NCBI GenBank assembly: GCA_945897655.1
Contig: CAMDHB010000227.1
Coordinates: 1-5,986, forward strand
Reading direction: 5' to 3'
DNA from: Pseudorhodobacter antarcticus
GTDB taxonomy: Bacteria > Pseudomonadota > Alphaproteobacteria > Rhodobacterales > Rhodobacteraceae
Length of the DNA: 5,986 nucleotides
A model generated the notes under the pieces. That model made no database searches, was not told the origin of the DNA, and worked only from the letters and a program-made list of their open reading frames with translations. This document shows, piece after piece, positions 5,432-5,986 of this stretch; within the stretch, counting starts at the first letter, position 1, and each line of letters opens with the position of its first letter. The translations under genes were made by a program, and so were the position numbers.

Positions 5432-5986
5432 CCATCGCCACCCTGACCAAACCGTGGCAACCGATGTCCTATGGCTTCCTTGACCCTTCGGCCAAGCGCG
5501 AACTGCGCCGCAAGATGCTGAAAGCCATTGCCGTGCCTGGCTGCCAGATGCCCTATGCAAGCCGCGAAGTGCCGATGGCGCGGGGCTGGGGGACCGGGGG
5601 GCTGCAGGTGATGCTTACGCTGCTAAAGCCCCAATCCGTCGTTAAAGTCATTGATCAGGGCGCGGATGACAGCGTCAACGCCGCCTCGATCCGCTCCTTC
5701 CTGTCCAAAGTCTCTGGTGCGGCCGAGACGTGGGACACCCTTGCCGCGACCATCATCCAATCCCGTCATCGCATCCCCGAAGAGCGCCTGCGTGCGGATC
5801 AAATTCTGGTCTTGCAGGTGCCCAACCCAGAACCCCTGCGCCCCGTCGAACCCAACATGAGCATTGCCCGCCAGATGCATGCCGATGCCGATTACGGGCG
5901 GCTGTGGCTGATCCTGTATGAACAAATGGTCCGTGCCGGGCGGATCATGGAGGGGGCGGCCTATCCCTCCTTGGTGAACGGTCGCC
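5428..5986 (+). CDS. phnJ: PhnJ, radical-SAM C-P lyase (N-terminal 186 codons; truncated by window edge)
   Basis: PhnJ cleaves the C-P bond of ribose-1-phosphonate 5-phosphate, giving the 1,2-cyclic phosphate and, from methylphosphonate, methane. Visible signatures are SYGFLDPSAKRELRRKMLKA (14-33), SREVPMARGWGTGGLQV, KVIDQGADDSVNAASIR, SRHRIPEERLRADQILVLQ and the VPNPEPLRPVEP stretch. Gly38 in IAVPG aligns with Gly32 of E. coli PhnJ, the presumed radical-carrying glycine. The residue after it is Cys39, where E. coli has Tyr. The [4Fe-4S]-binding cysteines and the catalytic cysteine lie in the C-terminal third, beyond the window, so integrity cannot be judged. The ATG at 5428 overlaps the phnI stop (ATGA) and follows AAGG at 5417-5420. 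phnK and phnL would be expected next. Confidence 0.95.
   Translation, partial: MTIATLTKPWQPMSYGFLDPSAKRELRRKMLKAIAVPGCQMPYASREVPMARGWGTGGLQVMLTLLKPQSVVKVIDQGADDSVNAASIRSFLSKVSGAAETWDTLAATIIQSRHRIPEERLRADQILVLQVPNPEPLRPVEPNMSIARQMHADADYGRLWLILYEQMVRAGRIMEGAAYPSLVNGR

Noticed and set aside
1..5986. CRISPR array, phage genes, toxin-antitoxin pair, retron or other defence system
   Set aside because: There are no regularly spaced repeats, and every substantial frame is explained by ordinary families (kinase, MBL hydrolase, transposase, phn genes).

Overview
The window looks like chromosomal DNA of an alphaproteobacterium, most likely in the Rhodobacteraceae/Roseobacter group. This rests on the high G+C content, the style of the EnvZ-like kinase N-terminus beside an MBL-fold hydrolase, a typical alphaproteobacterial tRNA-Asn, and the IS5/IS427-type insertion sequence. 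The genus cannot be fixed from the sequence alone.

Layout. (1) At 1-390, on the minus strand, lies the N-terminal part of a membrane-bound sensor histidine kinase that runs off the left edge. (2) Head-to-head with it, the two start codons separated by 30 bases, an MBL-fold metallo-hydrolase gene (421-1290) runs on the plus strand. (3) A tRNA-Asn(GTT) with its own promoter follows at 1358-1432, with a short GC hairpin behind it. (4) A decayed IS5-family element occupies about 1550-2428. It keeps 17-bp imperfect terminal inverted repeats, but its transposase is broken by a frame change, an insertion of roughly 37 bases and two in-frame stops. (5) A 274-base intergenic region (2429-2702) carries a plausible PhoB box and a perfect 14-bp palindrome just before the next gene. 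(6) From 2703 to the right edge is the start of a carbon-phosphorus lyase operon: phnF (GntR/UTRA repressor), phnG, phnH, phnI and the first 186 codons of phnJ, all overlapping by 1-8 bases and clearly co-transcribed.

How the genes work together. PhnG, PhnH and PhnI, with PhnL (not in the window), couple a phosphonate to the ribose of a nucleoside triphosphate. After pyrophosphate removal by PhnM (not in the window), the radical-SAM enzyme PhnJ cleaves the C-P bond. The result is release of phosphate from phosphonates under phosphate starvation. The upstream sites suggest double control, by phosphate limitation through PhoB and by the co-transcribed PhnF repressor.

I see no previously undescribed system. 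The points most worth checking are the compact phnF control region, the divergent features of PhnI and PhnJ (including a Cys directly after the presumed radical glycine of PhnJ), and the decayed IS between the tRNA gene and the phn operon.
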